Shown: one piece after another, positions 26,030 to 38,019 of the stretch
How the letters are laid out: every line of letters begins with the position of its first letter
How positions within the stretch are numbered: the first letter of the stretch is position 1
NCBI GenBank assembly: GCA_004154925.1
Contig: QJNS01000008.1
Coordinates: forward strand, 62,001 to 126,000
DNA length: 64,000 nucleotides
Direction: 5' to 3'
Source of the DNA: Monosporascus cannonballus
Lineage: Eukaryota > Ascomycota > Sordariomycetes > Xylariales
The notes under the pieces: model-generated
Databases searched by the model: none
Told to the model about the DNA's origin: nothing
What the model saw: only the letters and a program-made list of their open reading frames with translations
Program-made: the position numbers and the translations under genes

Positions 26030-26470
26030 TAAAAATTTATATTATTACTTTTCAATAGTTTTATTATATATAAAATTAAGAAACAAAATATAATTATTAT
26101 TTCGAGTACGGAAATTAAATTATTAACCTTATTATAAACCGTTATAAAACTTGTTTTATATTAAAATTATTTAACGTGATTAAATTAAAACTAAACGAAA
26201 ACTGGACTATTTAAATAATTAACAAATTTACGATACGGTTAATTATTAAAAAAAGATTAGCTTAATTACGAAATTAAAGTACTTTAATATTTATAAGTAT
26301 TAATTTCGCAAAGTTTATGCAGTATGAAAAATCAAAAGCAAATAACCGTTTATTTATTTGATAATAACAAATGGCCTTATTAAACCTCTAAAACTTTAAT
26401 AATATTAAAAATGCGTTAAAGTATTAAACTTTTAAAACGCTACTTTAAGATTAAAAAAGCTTAAGAAATG
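26030..26470 (+). pseudogene. Copia RNase H domain, RIP-inactivated
   Basis: At about 26,090-26,127 the frame reads KQNIIIISSTEIKLLTL, the RIP form of the Copia RNase H signature KQxxVxxSSTEAExxAL. It is followed by KLNENWTI and, after a former Gln codon, TIRLI, as in fungal Copia RNase H. It lies between the reverse transcriptase and the 3' LTR, the expected order. Confidence 0.7.
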
Positions 26471-26827
26471 TTAATTTGTTTCTAAGCGTTACCTAGCGAC
26501 AACAGGTTATTATTTCCGTTTTCTTTTTATCGTTTTTTATTTTTATTTTTACGCCTTTATCTTTAGACGACCTTAAAAATAAAGTTAGTAAAGAAGTTTT
26601 TAAATAAATCTTTTATAATTTAATGATATAACATTAGGTTTTAACATTTAAACATATAGATTTAAATCCTATTACAAGTTTCGAAGCCTTAATATCTCAA
26701 GTACGCGCCCAGGCTTTCCAAACCTTTTGTTTTCTTTTTTAATTTTTTAACCACCGCGGTATTTCCTTTTTGGGTAATTCTTATGTATCGTAAGAGCTTT
26801 AGCTGTTGCTTTTAACAGCTGGGGGGG

Positions 26828-27047
26828 TGTATCGAATCTAGCAACGCTATGGCGTCGTTAGCTGACGGTTTAGTGGTAATTGCTTTGGTCACTCCGGTAC
26901 TCTTATCTTTTGGCTACCACTGTTTTTATGTGTAGTTAAGGAGGCTTCGCTACCTTAGTTTCTATAGTCAGGACCTTTTGAAGGCTATCAGCCTACAATA
27001 CTCTTTTTTCAGTTAAATGCTTCAGTGTGTGATGTCAGGGTCTCATA
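26828..27047 (+). repeat. 3' LTR of the Copia element
   Basis: It begins TGTATCGAATCTAGC directly after a G7 polypurine tract and ends GGGTCTCATA. It is followed by GTTCA, the right copy of the target duplication. Less mutated than the interior. Confidence 0.85.
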
Positions 27048-28259
27048 GTTCAGCTCTCTGCCGTTGCGGCAGACCAAACCGTTCTCAAGCTCCCTCATCC
27101 TTACGACACCGAGTATACCGTCCAAAAAGCGTCAAACAAGTCCACCAAGACTCCCGTCCATAACCTCGTGTCCAAGTCCTCTTCGTCCAAAGCCCTCCCA
27201 TTCGATCTCCATAACGCCCGCCTTGCTTTCACAGAGCCCATCGATCTTAAGTCGAGCTCGCTCCCTCCCGACTCAAACAATAGTGCATGGGCGCCTTGCG
27301 TGACGTTTTATTGGGATGGCAGTGAGGCAACGACTCTCGGACAGGCGTGGTTGGTTGTGTATGCACACTTCACGGTGAGGCCGGGTATGGATTCGTTTAG
27401 GTTAGCATTAAAGGGAAGCAATGCTGCGACATTGGGACAGCAGATCAAGGATGTGTTGTTGGGAATCGACCATCCATTGAAGGCCAAAAAGCAGCATGAG
27501 CCTTCCACTAAGACTAATGAGAGTATTGCCCTTGTCTTGCGCAGCACTTTCTGGCAAGGTGCCGGCTCACCGTTCGGTCCTCGACCCGTCTGGTGTCCCC
27601 AAGAATCGCCTTCGCTCTCAGCGTCCACTCCTCTGGGCTCATTCCCCCTTGCTCCCCTTCACAACACCACGACCATTTCGTCCGTTGGTGATCCTGAAGA
27701 TCCCGACCGATATCAACAGTCATGGCACCCTGTTCGACCCGCCAAACCAGCTCCTGGCGTTGTTATTTACAGCCGCTGGATTCCTTATATAAGCGAGATG
27801 TTCTCAATGGTTGCGCTGGATTATGAGGATCCCGAGCATTTACGTCTATTCCATGAGTGGCAGAATGACCCGCGCGTATTACAGGGATGGAATGAGACTA
27901 GTACACTCGATCAGCACCGTCAGTACTTGAAAAACCTCCACGGGGACCCTCATCAAGTTACGGTGTCGGCCAAGTGGGACGATACCCCTTTCGCCTACTT
28001 CGAAATCTACTGGGCCAAGGAGGATCGTCTTGGTGGATACTTCGATGCAGGCGACTTTGACCGCTGTCGTCACAGCCTCGTCGGTGACGTGCGCTTCCGT
28101 GGACCTCATCGTGTCTCAGCGTGGTGGAGTAGCTTGATGCACTACTTGTATCTTGATGACCCGTATGTTGTGGGCGAGCCTAGGGGTACCGACTCGACGG
28201 TTGTCATGTACGACTTCATCCACGGTTTTGGGTTAGACAAGTTTGTTGACAAGGTATAG
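27048..28259 (+). pseudogene. Siderophore N5-hydroxyornithine acyltransferase (SidF/SidL-like), body of the split gene
   Basis: The frame is open from 27,033 to 28,259 with no Met at its start, because codons 1-7 are at 15,314. Counted from that ATG the product has 408 residues. The C-terminal half is a GNAT-like domain of the MbtK/IucB type, which acylates N5-hydroxyornithine in fungal siderophore synthesis. Seen directly: LFHEWQNDPRVLQGW (about 272-286), FAYFEIYW, DRCRHSLVGD, FRGPHRVSAWWSSLMHY and VVGEP. SidF and SidL relatives are somewhat longer (about 450-460) and continue after FGLDKFVD with a conserved basic tail, absent in this frame. LDDP joins directly to YVVGEP, where I would expect a few extra residues. 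No RIP. Whether it used anhydromevalonyl-CoA (SidF) or acetyl-CoA (SidL) cannot be told. Non-functional unless the gene body is expressed from another start. Confidence 0.8.
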
Positions 28260-28486
28260 ACTTCCCACGTTCCTCAAGTAGAGTCGAAATGGCCCATAAG
28301 GCCCTGATCTTCCCGTCACACAAGGCCGCCCTAATTGTCCCCATATGTTTTTTTGAGAGACACCGGAACCTATCCACATGTGGAAAGGCGCCGCCCCATT
28401 TACGGAAAGGATGCAGGCACCGCACTAGTGAGCAGCCGAAACAATGTCTGCGCCCAATGTTGTGTGAAAGAGTTGTATCTCTTTAA
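28260..28486 (+). pseudogene. Possible decayed C-terminal exon of the SidF/SidL-like gene
   Basis: Just after the stop the same frame resumes: codons from about 28,301 encode ALIFPSHKAALIVPICFFER, which resembles the PHKR(S/A)A(F/L)V ... RERFF tail of SidF-type enzymes. A 46-bp intron beginning GTATAG (28,255) and ending CCCATAAG (28,300) would join it in phase 0. Alternatively this is simple decay with an indel. After FFER the frame no longer looks like the family and stops at 28,486. Confidence 0.4.
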
Positions 28487-29099
28487 TTGTAGGGGAAGAA
28501 CGTCACTGGAGCTTTAAGGCCCCCCAGGAGATAAGGTGTTGGAGACTATAGCGTTTTTTGGGGCTAGCTTGTGAGAAAGGGCTGTCTCGCGGGTCCCCTA
28601 ATAATTATGTATGTAAACCGTAGAACGCTTCAACCCTTAAGGTCGGGCTTAGCGGACACAGAGGTCCGGAAGATCATGCCAATTACAACCTATTCGGTGG
28701 TATCATCAACATAGGGACTGGAATTTTTGGCACGTAGCCGGACTGCCATTTTACGATACAAAAGGTTTGTCCTGTGGAGCGAGTTATGCAAATTGTAGCA
28801 TATACTTTAGGCCTCTTATGCATACTAAAAATTACTCTACCCCACTTAGTAGGAGAGACGAACGCCGGGAGGATCAGGCCCCAACGCTGTTAGATATTTA
28901 CCGACTATGCGTAACTGCCAAGAGGGGTCTTGGCAATTAGACGAAAGGTGCATAGCGGCTCATTAAGGGCATAATCGGCTCAGCATCACTTTAACAAAAT
29001 GGAAAAACCTACTCTAAGAAGTTGGACAGAAGGTGAGGCTACTCTGTGCAGATTTGTATGGGAAAACGTGTAGGAGAGACTCAGTGTGTGTCAAAGAAG
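28487..29099. other. Unique intergenic DNA right of the split gene
   Basis: About 610 bp of normal composition without RIP. No convincing gene: a 27-codon frame from 29,000 (MEKPTLRSW) is too short to call. It ends at the LTR starting at 29,100; the last five bases are AGAAG. Confidence 0.5.
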
Positions 29100-29474
29100 T
29101 GTTACGACCCAAACCAAGAGTGGTCGCAGAAAACGGTCGGACCCACATAAAAGGGGGTCACGTGATTTGGATCTCTCTTGGCATCAAGATCCAAATAAAT
29201 CCATACAGAACCAATCAAATCCAATGGCATTAGATCTGTGACGGTGTTAAGATTTAATAAAAATTTAATTAATTTGTAAAAGATATATATGCTTATTATT
29301 TCTATAATTTAAATAGTTTTAACTTATAATAAAATATTGTTACCTAAAACGCCCTTAGTATTACAAAACATAACACGATTACTATGTTTATTATTTAAAT
29401 TCCTATAATACTTTTGCTAATATAAATTCGTACGACTTAGGTTTAATAGTTGGTTAAACCGCCTAGCCGTTATA
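29100..29474 (+). repeat. 5' LTR of the composite Gypsy element
   Basis: It starts TGTTACGACCCAAACCAAG and ends CCGTTATA (RIP form of CCGTCACA). The first 140 bp, next to unique DNA, are free of RIP; the rest is mutated. Confidence 0.85.
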
Positions 29475-29922
29475 CGTTATAAGCTCTTATTTACTAGTAC
29501 CGTTAAACTTTAAGCAATACCCCTTTAGTTAAAATATCGACCAGTACCTAAGCACCCTTTGCTGCCGCGTAGCTCTAGGCCAGGATTAAGGAATTTGAAA
29601 AGCAAGTTTAATAACTTACAAAACATAGGGCAATTACTCCAATACGTACCGTTATATTATGATACAAAGCAAAAAAACCTCAGCCCTACGACGGGAAAAA
29701 GAATATTCAAAATTTCTTTACTTAAATACGAGCATATTTCCGTTTTCAAGATCTAAAGAAGCCCGCAGATAAAATTCTTGTTATAGCAGCTTTCTTTACG
29801 GGAGATATTTTGGATTAATTTGAACCAGTTATAAGGGATTATTTGGAAAACGCAAAAGCAAATTAAAAAAAATTATTAAGATTATCTTTTCCGATTACGT
29901 AAATTTCGAAAAAAATATTAAA

Positions 29923-30553
29923 GGCCAATTTTGAAAATCCGGACAAAGAACGAACGGCTGCATAACAAATTTTAAGATTATAACCAAAAGAATCTGTTTT
30001 TAAATACGTTATTATATTTAAAAGATTTATAGCCAAAACAAAATGGACTGATAACGAAAGCAATAATTTAATCGACATATTTTACAAAGGATTAAAGAAT
30101 AGTATTAAAAATAAAATTATCAAATTTATGAAACCTAAGACCTTAAATCGGTATATTATCGAAGCAGTGAAAATTAATAACAGGCTGTACGAACGCCATA
30201 TAAAAAAATAATATATTCTAAAACGTAAGGATTATTTAGCTAACCAATGAAAAAAGGCGATATACTATTTACATCACATAATACGGCACTAGAATCAATA
30301 GATCTTGGAACGATCCAGCGCAAAAATAAAAATTAGGTTAAGTACTATACTTATAACAATATGGGATATTATTAAAGCATCTCTAAAAAACCTAAGAAGT
30401 TATAATAAAATAACTGCATACCCGTACCGGAAAAACAGTCCAGGGATAATCCAAAAAACGACAACAAAATTATTAACGTAATCCAGGCCCAGCATAAGGC
30501 AGGACTATCGCGATAAGAAATTCGACAAGGAATGCGAAAAGCCAAAAATCTGG
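29923..30553 (+). pseudogene. Gag of the composite Gypsy element (first part)
   Basis: The frame at 29,923 reads ANFENPDKERTAA and onward to KFMKPKTLNRYIIEAVKINN, then RLYERH, the typical retrotransposon gag (capsid) domain of fungal Gypsy elements. A few former Gln/Arg codons are stops. At about 30,340-30,370 the zinc knuckle CxxCxxxGHxxxxC is recognisable with Cys changed to Tyr. The part after 30,553 continues at 37,333-37,644, where the nested element's CCCAG duplication ends. Confidence 0.65.
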
Positions 30554-30558
30554 CCCAG

Positions 30559-30949
30559 TGTCACGACCTGACAAGCCACGGCCTCCAGAAACGGTCACAA
30601 CAGGAAGGCCAAGAAAACTATGTAAATCAGGTCACGTAATGGATTACCAATTTACTGGTGATAAGCCAGTAAGCCGGATCACCAACTTATTGGTAATAAG
30701 CTAATAAACCGGATTACTAACTTACTGGTAATAAGCCAGTAAGCCGGATTACTAACTTATTAATAATAAGTTATCTAAAGGAAAAAAATATATATATTTA
30801 TTAATATTAATTATTTGTAATAAGGCATTTTCGGTATTAAGAGATATAATACGTTATTATATTAATTATTTAAATTCCCACGATATTTCTGCTAACATAA
30901 ACCCGTCGACTTAAGGTTTAATAATTAGTTAAACCGTTTAGCTATTATA
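30559..30949 (+). repeat. 5' LTR of the CCCAG-flanked Gypsy, with 34-bp tandem repeats
   Basis: It starts TGTCACGACCTGACAAGCC, almost unmutated, and ends GCTATTATA. At about 30,640-30,775 a unit of about 34 bp containing AAGCCAGTAAGCCGGATTAC is repeated three times. Compared with the 3' LTR it lacks about 40 bp after the ATATATTTATTAAT block. Confidence 0.85.
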
Positions 30950-33900
30950 CGTTACAAATTTTTATTTAATAGTACCGTTAGATTTTGAACAATATTTAAT
31001 ACTGTTAAAATATCGACCAGCATTTAGGAAATCCTTATTTAGCAGTTTTAGGTTCGAATTCGGAAGCTGGAGAAAGAAGTTCGACAACTTAAGGCTATAC
31101 CTGCCTAACCTTTTTTCGTTCGCATAAAGCCAAAAAAACCAAAACCTTACGATGGAAAAAGTAACTTTTAGACCTTTTTAATTTAGGTACGAATTTACCT
31201 TTATTTTTTCGACCTTAGTAACCCAGTGGATATAATCCTAATAATAAAAGTATACCTAATAAAAGATACGGTTAATTAATTTAAGCCATTTATGAAAAAC
31301 TTCTTAAAAATAAGAAAAACAAATAAGGAGAACTTTATTAACCAAACTTTTTCGACTTATACCAATTTCGAAAATAAAATGCGTAATAATTTCGGTAATC
31401 CGAATAAAAAATGATTAATAACTTAATAATTCCTATAATTTCGATAAAAAAGACTTGTATCTAAATATACCGTAATTTTTAAAAATTTTGTAATTAAGGC
31501 AAAATAAAGAAACGATAAAACCGATACCTTTATTAATATGTTTTATAAAAGGTCAAAGGAAAATATAAAAGATAAAATTATTCGGATCGAACAATTAGTT
31601 ACTTTAAACCGGTATATCGCAAAGGTAACTAAGATTAATAATTAATAATTTGAAAAACGATAAAAAAAAAGATAATATGCCTTATATTCGGAATATAACA
31701 AGTTTAATTAAGAGAAAAAACGAAATGTATTTTTTACTTTTTACGGAATGGCATTAGGACTTATGGAATTTGGCGTTACCCATAAATAAGATTAGAGCTA
31801 GATTAAATATTTTAATTACGGCAAAATGGGATATAAGGCTTATAAATATAAGAAACCTAAGAAATTATAATAAAATAACTGGATCCTTATATTAAAGGAA
31901 TAACCTAAGAATAATTAAGGAAACGATTGTAAAATTATTAATATAATCTAAGCCAAATACGTATTAGGCCTTAAGTAAATGGTTTAATAAGGATTATTAC
32001 GATAAAAAATTCGACGAAAAATATAAAAAGCTAAAAAGCTGGCTTAATAAGTATTACGAGCACAATAAGAAATGTTATAAGGATAATTACGCAAATACCG
32101 GGATTAGATAGAAAAATTTTACCCCGGAATACCTAATCGATACGGCAAAATATACGCCATATACTGTTAACGGCGAGAATACCCCGATTACGAAAAATAG
32201 AAATAATATATTTACGTATAAATTACCCGTATGTATTATAAGGGATTCGATTTTCCAAATCGAACGGGGCATAATAAAAACGACGAATAATAATATCGAT
32301 AATTTCGAACTATAGCCCTAGAAGATATCTAATAATTGGCCGAAATAGAAAATTAGCCCGAAAAAAAAATAATACCCGTAGAAGGACCTTTTTTATTATT
32401 ATGGATAATATAATTATTAAACGGAAAAAGAATTAATTTAACGTACGGTAAAAAAGTATTATTAAAAAGTTATTACGGATCTTTATTTTCAATTAATATT
32501 TATTATAAATTTCTATAAAAAAAGTTATTAAGAAAAAAATACGTTAATTTATAAGAAATCTTTAGAACGATAACTAAAACGACGTATAATAAGATATAAT
32601 TATAAATATAAAAGAATAATTTATTCGATAAAAAGAAAAACTATAAGAAAATAAGGAATAATTAATATGGTTCGAAAGAATAATATGCCGATAATAACGA
32701 TAAATATAATAACTTAATACGTTATACACAAAAACACAAATAAAATTCGATAAATTCAAATAGGAATTAAAAAAAAATTACTTATAAAAAAGCCGCAAAA
32801 TAACGAAACCTAAAGAAATTAAGGGAAATTCCCAAAAAAGGTTTTAAATGCGACGATAAGAAACGTTAACGACCTTATTACTTTGGACATATAAATCGAA
32901 ACGTATTAATATATTATAATGGTGAACTGCGGAGCTCTGGGCGGAAATTATATTATACTGGATATAATTAATAAGGTTAGACTGCTATAGAAATACAAGT
33001 TAAAACCTTATACGGCGATAAATACCGAAAATTAAGAATTCGTTTATAATAACGGAAAAATTATACGTAAAATTAATTACTTCGAGATTTTTATTAAAAA
33101 ATAATACCAAATAATTAATTTTGATATCGTTTTATTCGGAAATTACGATATAATCTTAAGATTATTATAGATACGTTAATACGGAATATTAATTAACGGC
33201 GGAACTAGCTAAATAACGTTCGTTTTACTTTTTATTAATAAATAAAAAAAAAGAAAAAATTAAAATTTTAATATTTGATCGATAATAGTTACGAATATAG
33301 GCATAAAGATACGACAGATCTTTTATTACCTAAAGGAACAAAATATAAAAAAAAAACGGGAATTAAAAAAATATAACGTATTATTGTTATTATTAAAGCA
33401 AAATTAAAATAATTAAATAACAATTTAAAATAATAAGAATAATAACTGAAAAAATTAAAAAATTTAATTAATATATTACCGCAATATTATAAATACGAAT
33501 AGCTTTTTAGAAAAAACTCGATACTTAATTATTACAATATAACGAATAAAATCATAAAATAATTTGCAAAAAAAGATCCTTAATAAAGTTTTACCCTATT
33601 TATAACCTTAATGGAAATAAATTACGTATTTTTAAAGAATACTTAAAAAATCGGTTACAAAAAGGATAAATTCGACTTTTAAAATTATTAATAAAATACC
33701 TTATATTTTGGGTATTTAAAAAAAATAAAATATTACCGTTTGTAATTAAGTATTAATAATTAATTAATATTATTATTAAAAATTAAATATTATTACCTTG
33801 AATTACGAAAATAAAAAACCGATTTTACGGAACTAAATAATTTACAATATTCGATCTTAAAGATAAATATAACTTTATTAAAATTTAAAAAAAATACGAA

Positions 33901-36505
33901 TAAAAAGTAATTTTTAAAACGAAATATAAATTATTTAAATATTTAATTATATTAATAAAATTTACGTACGTATTAGCGACATTTTAACGAATAATTAATT
34001 ACGTATTACGAAAATACCTTAATATTTTCGTTATTTGTTATTTCGACAATATTTTTATTTTTTTAAAAATAAAAGAAATATACGCAAAATACGTTCATAA
34101 TGTTTTTTAAGCTTTATAGGACGCAAAATTACTTATTAACGCGGAAAAGAATTAATTCCATATATAAAAAATAAAATATTTAAGATATATTATTACCCTA
34201 ATATATATTAAGATAAACCTTAAGAAAATCGCTGTAATTAGAAAATAATAAAAGTTAACGATAATTAAGGAAATACAGGTATTTTTCGGATTCCCTAATT
34301 AATATAAAAAATTTATTCGAAATTTTAATAAAATAATTATACCATTAATAAATCTTACGAAAACAAATTTAAATAAATAATAAATATAAAAGTATTATTT
34401 TAAATTATTAAAAATACGATTACTAACGAATTAATATTAATTATATATAATCCAAATTACCCCGTTAAACTAAAAACCGATATTTCGGATTACGCGTTAA
34501 ACGTAATAATCGGATAACGAAATAATTAAGGTAAATTACACCTTATTATATTTTTTTCGTACAAATTAAAAAGAACCAAGTTTAATTACAGTATCTCAAA
34601 TAAAACATTTATGGCCATTATTATGGCATTTCGGGAATTTAGGCATTTTTTAAAGGGAAATTTATACCAAATTAAAGTATATACGGATTATTAAAATTTT
34701 ACCGGATTTACCATAACTAAAAAATTTATAAAACGATAATTTCGTTACGCGGAAAAATTGGCGAACTTTAATTCCGTTATTATTTATAAAAAAGGTTCAA
34801 AAAACGGCAAAATAAATACTTTAAATAAACAACTAAACTTCGAAAAGAAATTAATTAAAATTAGTTATACAATTTTTAATATTATTACAAAAAGATATTT
34901 ACGTTTACGATAAATTACGATAATTCGGGCAGTACCTTATAATATGTATCAGAAAATTTAATAACATAATAACGGTTTCCTAAAAAACCAAAAAATAAAT
35001 AAGATATAAGTTCCAGAAAAATATTAAAAAGATTTAGTACGAAAAATATACGAATATCAGTTATATAAATATCCAGGGATCCATAAAACCTTAAAACAAT
35101 TTTAACACATATATTCTTTTTTTAAAATAAAATTAACTGTATAAAAAATCTTATAATAATACGATATTTACGCCAAAGCAAAGACTCGACGATATAAGCC
35201 ATACGGAAAATTACAGCTATTATTAATCGCAAAAAGACCATAATATTTAATTATATTTAACTTTATTATTAAACTTCCTATATTAAAAAATGCAGTTACG
35301 GGAATATATTATAATAATATTTTCGTAATCGTCAATCGATTTACGAAATTTTCTTATTTTTTACTATATTATAAGGATATAAACGCGGAATAATTAATAT
35401 ATATTTTTTTAAATATATTTTTAATATATACGGATTATTAATAAAAATCATATTAAATAAAGGATTAATATTTATATTTAAATTTTAAAAAGGCCTTATA
35501 ACATAAATCGGCTTAAAATACAAATTATCCAACATATTTAAACCTTAAATAAATAAATAAATAAAACAAATAAATTAAATTTTGGTAACTTATTTCCGGT
35601 ATTATATTAATTACGAATAAAATAATTAAGTTAATAAATTATCGAATATTTAATTAGCTTATAATACCAATTATTACGAAAATATTAAATTATATTTACG
35701 AACGTAAATTTTGGTTTTATTCTAAAAGTTTACAAAAAAACGCGTAATAACGGTTTAATTAATATCAAAATAATCCTTACGTTAAAATAACAACGATAAC
35801 TACATTAAAAAATAAAAATAAAACTACAATTCGTATAAAATTAAATAAATAAATATTATAATTAGAAAAAATTAAAAAAACAAACTTTGGAAAAAAAGGA
35901 AATAGTTTTTTTCGTTACAAAAAACATTTAAATAAAACGACCTAATAAAAAGCTTAATTTTAAATATATCGGTCCATACAAAATCGCCAAGAAAATCTCA
36001 AAAAATAACTACTAATTAAAATTTCTACCAAACATTAAACTTTATTTAATTTTTCATATTTCTTTATTTAAGTAAATAACAAATACCATTAAGGTATATA
36101 CGGTATAAAATAATATAAAAATAAAAAACCAACGAATATATAAAATGGAAAAGATATTCGACATACGGAAACAAAACGGATTTACTTAATACCTGATTAA
36201 ATAAAAAAAGTACCCAAATTCCGAAAACACGTAAAAACCCGCTAAAAATCTTATTAGCGTTTAACGCATATTAAAAAACTTTTATTAATAACGGCGAAAC
36301 CACCCGAAATAATAACATTTTAATTTACGAGATCTACGGAAAAAAACCTTTGGTTCATTATATTCCAATTAATAACGTCTACCCCTTTTAAGGCCTAAAC
36401 CGTGATTACGGATTCCGATTCCAACTGCGCAAAATTATCGGAATTATCCAGGGATTAAAGGGCACGATTAATAAATTTCGTACCTTAAAATTGATAATAC
36501 TAACG

Positions 36506-36740
36506 TTAACGACGTATACGAAAAAAACGTATAAAAGCCTCGGACAAAGATTTTTCGGCCGTTAGCTTTTTTTCATTTAATTTTTTCGATTTTGCGATAT
36601 GGCGATTAATCATAAAAATAAGGATTTCTGTCCCGTTATACGAACGACCTCGACGGACATATTCCTTATAACGAAAAACCCCATTTATCATTTAATAATT
36701 AAGTTGTCGAACAAAATAAAAAAAATAAAGTATTACGTTA
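36506..36740 (-). pseudogene. Antisense zinc-cluster-like ORF of the CCCAG-flanked element
   Basis: The minus strand contains VFRYKEYVRRGRSYNGTE and a tail rich in Lys, Glu and Leu (AKSKKLNEKKLTAEKSLSEA) that looks like a coiled coil. With the codons upstream of the first Met, across one stop, the pattern is Y-x2-Y-x6-Y-x8-Y-x2-Y-x6-Y: all six positions of a Zn(II)2Cys6 cluster carry Tyr. TGY-to-TAY is what RIP produces. The ORF lies antisense between the chromodomain and the 3' LTR. Confidence 0.6.
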
Positions 36741-36897
36741 AAACCTTCGAATTTAATTAAATTAACCAAAGCAAGTTGCTATTCGGATTTACGACAACGA
36801 CGTTTAGATACACCGGAAGACATATTAAAAGTGTATAAAAAAAATTTACCAGAAAAAAAGAAATCTTAAGGGCAAGATTTTGGGAAAGGGAAAATCG

Positions 36898-37327
36898 TAT
36901 TATGACCTGACAAGCCACGGCCTCCAAAAACGGTCGCAACAGGAAGGCCAAGAAAACTATCTAAATTAAGCTACGTAATAAAACACCAATTTACTGGTAA
37001 TGAACGAATAAGCCGGATCACTAACTTACTGGTAATAAGCCAATAAGCCGGATTACCAACTTACTAATAATAAGCCAGTAAACCGGATTACCAACTTATT
37101 GATAATAAGCTATTTAAAAAAAAAGATATATACGCTTATTAATTCCATAATTTAAATAATTTTAACTTATAATATTTATTAATACTAATTATTTGCAATA
37201 AGGCATTTCCGGTATTAAGAGACGTAATACGTCATTGTATTTATTATTCAGATTCCCACGATACTCCTGCCAACATAAACCCGTTGACTTAAGTTTTAAT
37301 AGTTGGTTAAACCGCCTAGCCGTCACA
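36898..37327 (+). repeat. 3' LTR of the CCCAG-flanked Gypsy
   Basis: 430 bp, preceded by the purine-rich TTGGGAAAGGGAAAATCG. It begins TATTATGACCTGACAAGCC and ends CCTAGCCGTCACA. Tandem 34-bp units lie at about 36,985-37,110. Confidence 0.85.
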
Positions 37328-37332
37328 CCCAG

Positions 37333-37644
37333 AAGGCATCCAAAAGATAGCAAGAAGTCTTTAAGAGATGGTTAAAAGAACATGAATGTTGGACAGAAAA
37401 TAACTGCCCTAAAACCCTCGATCGATACGGAAAAATATACGTTGTCCATTGTCGACGCCAGAAATACCCTGACCATGAAAATTGGAAACGATATATCTAT
37501 AGCAGAATTATCCGTATATATCATAAGGGATTCGATTTTCCTAACCGAACGGAAAAAAACAAAAATTATAAATAATAATATTAACGCTTTCGATTTATAG
37601 CCCCGGAAAATGATATCTAATAATTAACTGCAGCAAAAAGCTGG
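37333..37644 (+). pseudogene. Gag of the composite element, middle part between the nested elements
   Basis: Un-nested continuation of the gag region: it aligns with 32,065-32,350 of the nested element, for example GGGATTCGATTTTCCTAACC here and GGGATTCGATTTTCCAAATC there. A 72-codon frame (37,382-37,600) survives because RIP is light. No separate function is implied. Confidence 0.55.
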
Positions 37645-37649
37645 CTTAG

Positions 37650-38019
37650 TGTTACGACCCGACAAGCTCCGGTTTCAAGAAACGGTCAGGCAGGAACATA
37701 CGGACCACCTCCCGGGTTACGTAACAGTAATTATTACTAAGCCAGTAATTATTAATAATTAAAGGTGATCCCAAGTAATTATAATCACCACTAACGGCGT
37801 AATTACGAATGATTAAACAAAAAAAAAGATATATACGCTTATTAATTCCATAATTTAAATAGTTTCAGTTTGGAATATAATATCGTTATTTAAGGTATCT
37901 TTGGCATTACGAGATATAATACGTTACTATATTTATTATTTAGATTCCTACAATACTTTTGCTAATATAAACACGTCGACTTAAGGTTTAATAATTGGTT
38001 AAACCGCTTAACCGTTATA
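37650..38019 (+). repeat. 5' LTR of the CTTAG-flanked Gypsy
   Basis: It starts TGTTACGACCCGACAAGCTC, unmutated for about 100 bp, and ends ACCGTTATA. 370 bp. Confidence 0.85.

Larger units (their letters stand above)
15334..27047 (+). mobile_element. Ty1/Copia retrotransposon carrying a nested Gypsy element
   Basis: LTRs at 15,334-15,551 (218 bp) and 26,828-27,047 (220 bp) in direct orientation, flanked by a perfect GTTCA duplication. The 3' LTR is preceded by a GGGGGGG polypurine tract. Without the nested Gypsy element (16,515-22,803 plus its 5-bp duplication) the element is about 5.4 kb, the usual Copia size. RIP destroyed the interior, but reverse transcriptase (about 25,120-25,640) and RNase H (about 26,030-26,470) are recognisable on the plus strand. 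It disrupts the siderophore-type acyltransferase gene. Confidence 0.9.
30559..37327 (+). mobile_element. Full-length Gypsy chromovirus nested in gag, TSD CCCAG
   Basis: 6,769 bp; 5' LTR 30,559-30,949 and 3' LTR 36,898-37,327, flanked by perfect CCCAG copies (30,554-30,558 and 37,328-37,332). Domains legible through stops: RT with YLDD changed to YFDN at 34,039-34,050, RNase H about 34,430-34,830, integrase C-terminal domain about 35,800-36,050, and a chromodomain from 36,145 (MEKIFDIRKQNGFT). The antisense zinc-cluster ORF is at 36,506-36,740. It has the same LTR type (34-bp tandem units) as the 6,064-12,618 element. Confidence 0.9.

Noticed and set aside
27308..28425. Minus-strand and alternative plus-strand frames over the SidF/SidL-like gene
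   Set aside because: GC-rich coding shadows; the frame with the GNAT-like motifs is the only one supported.
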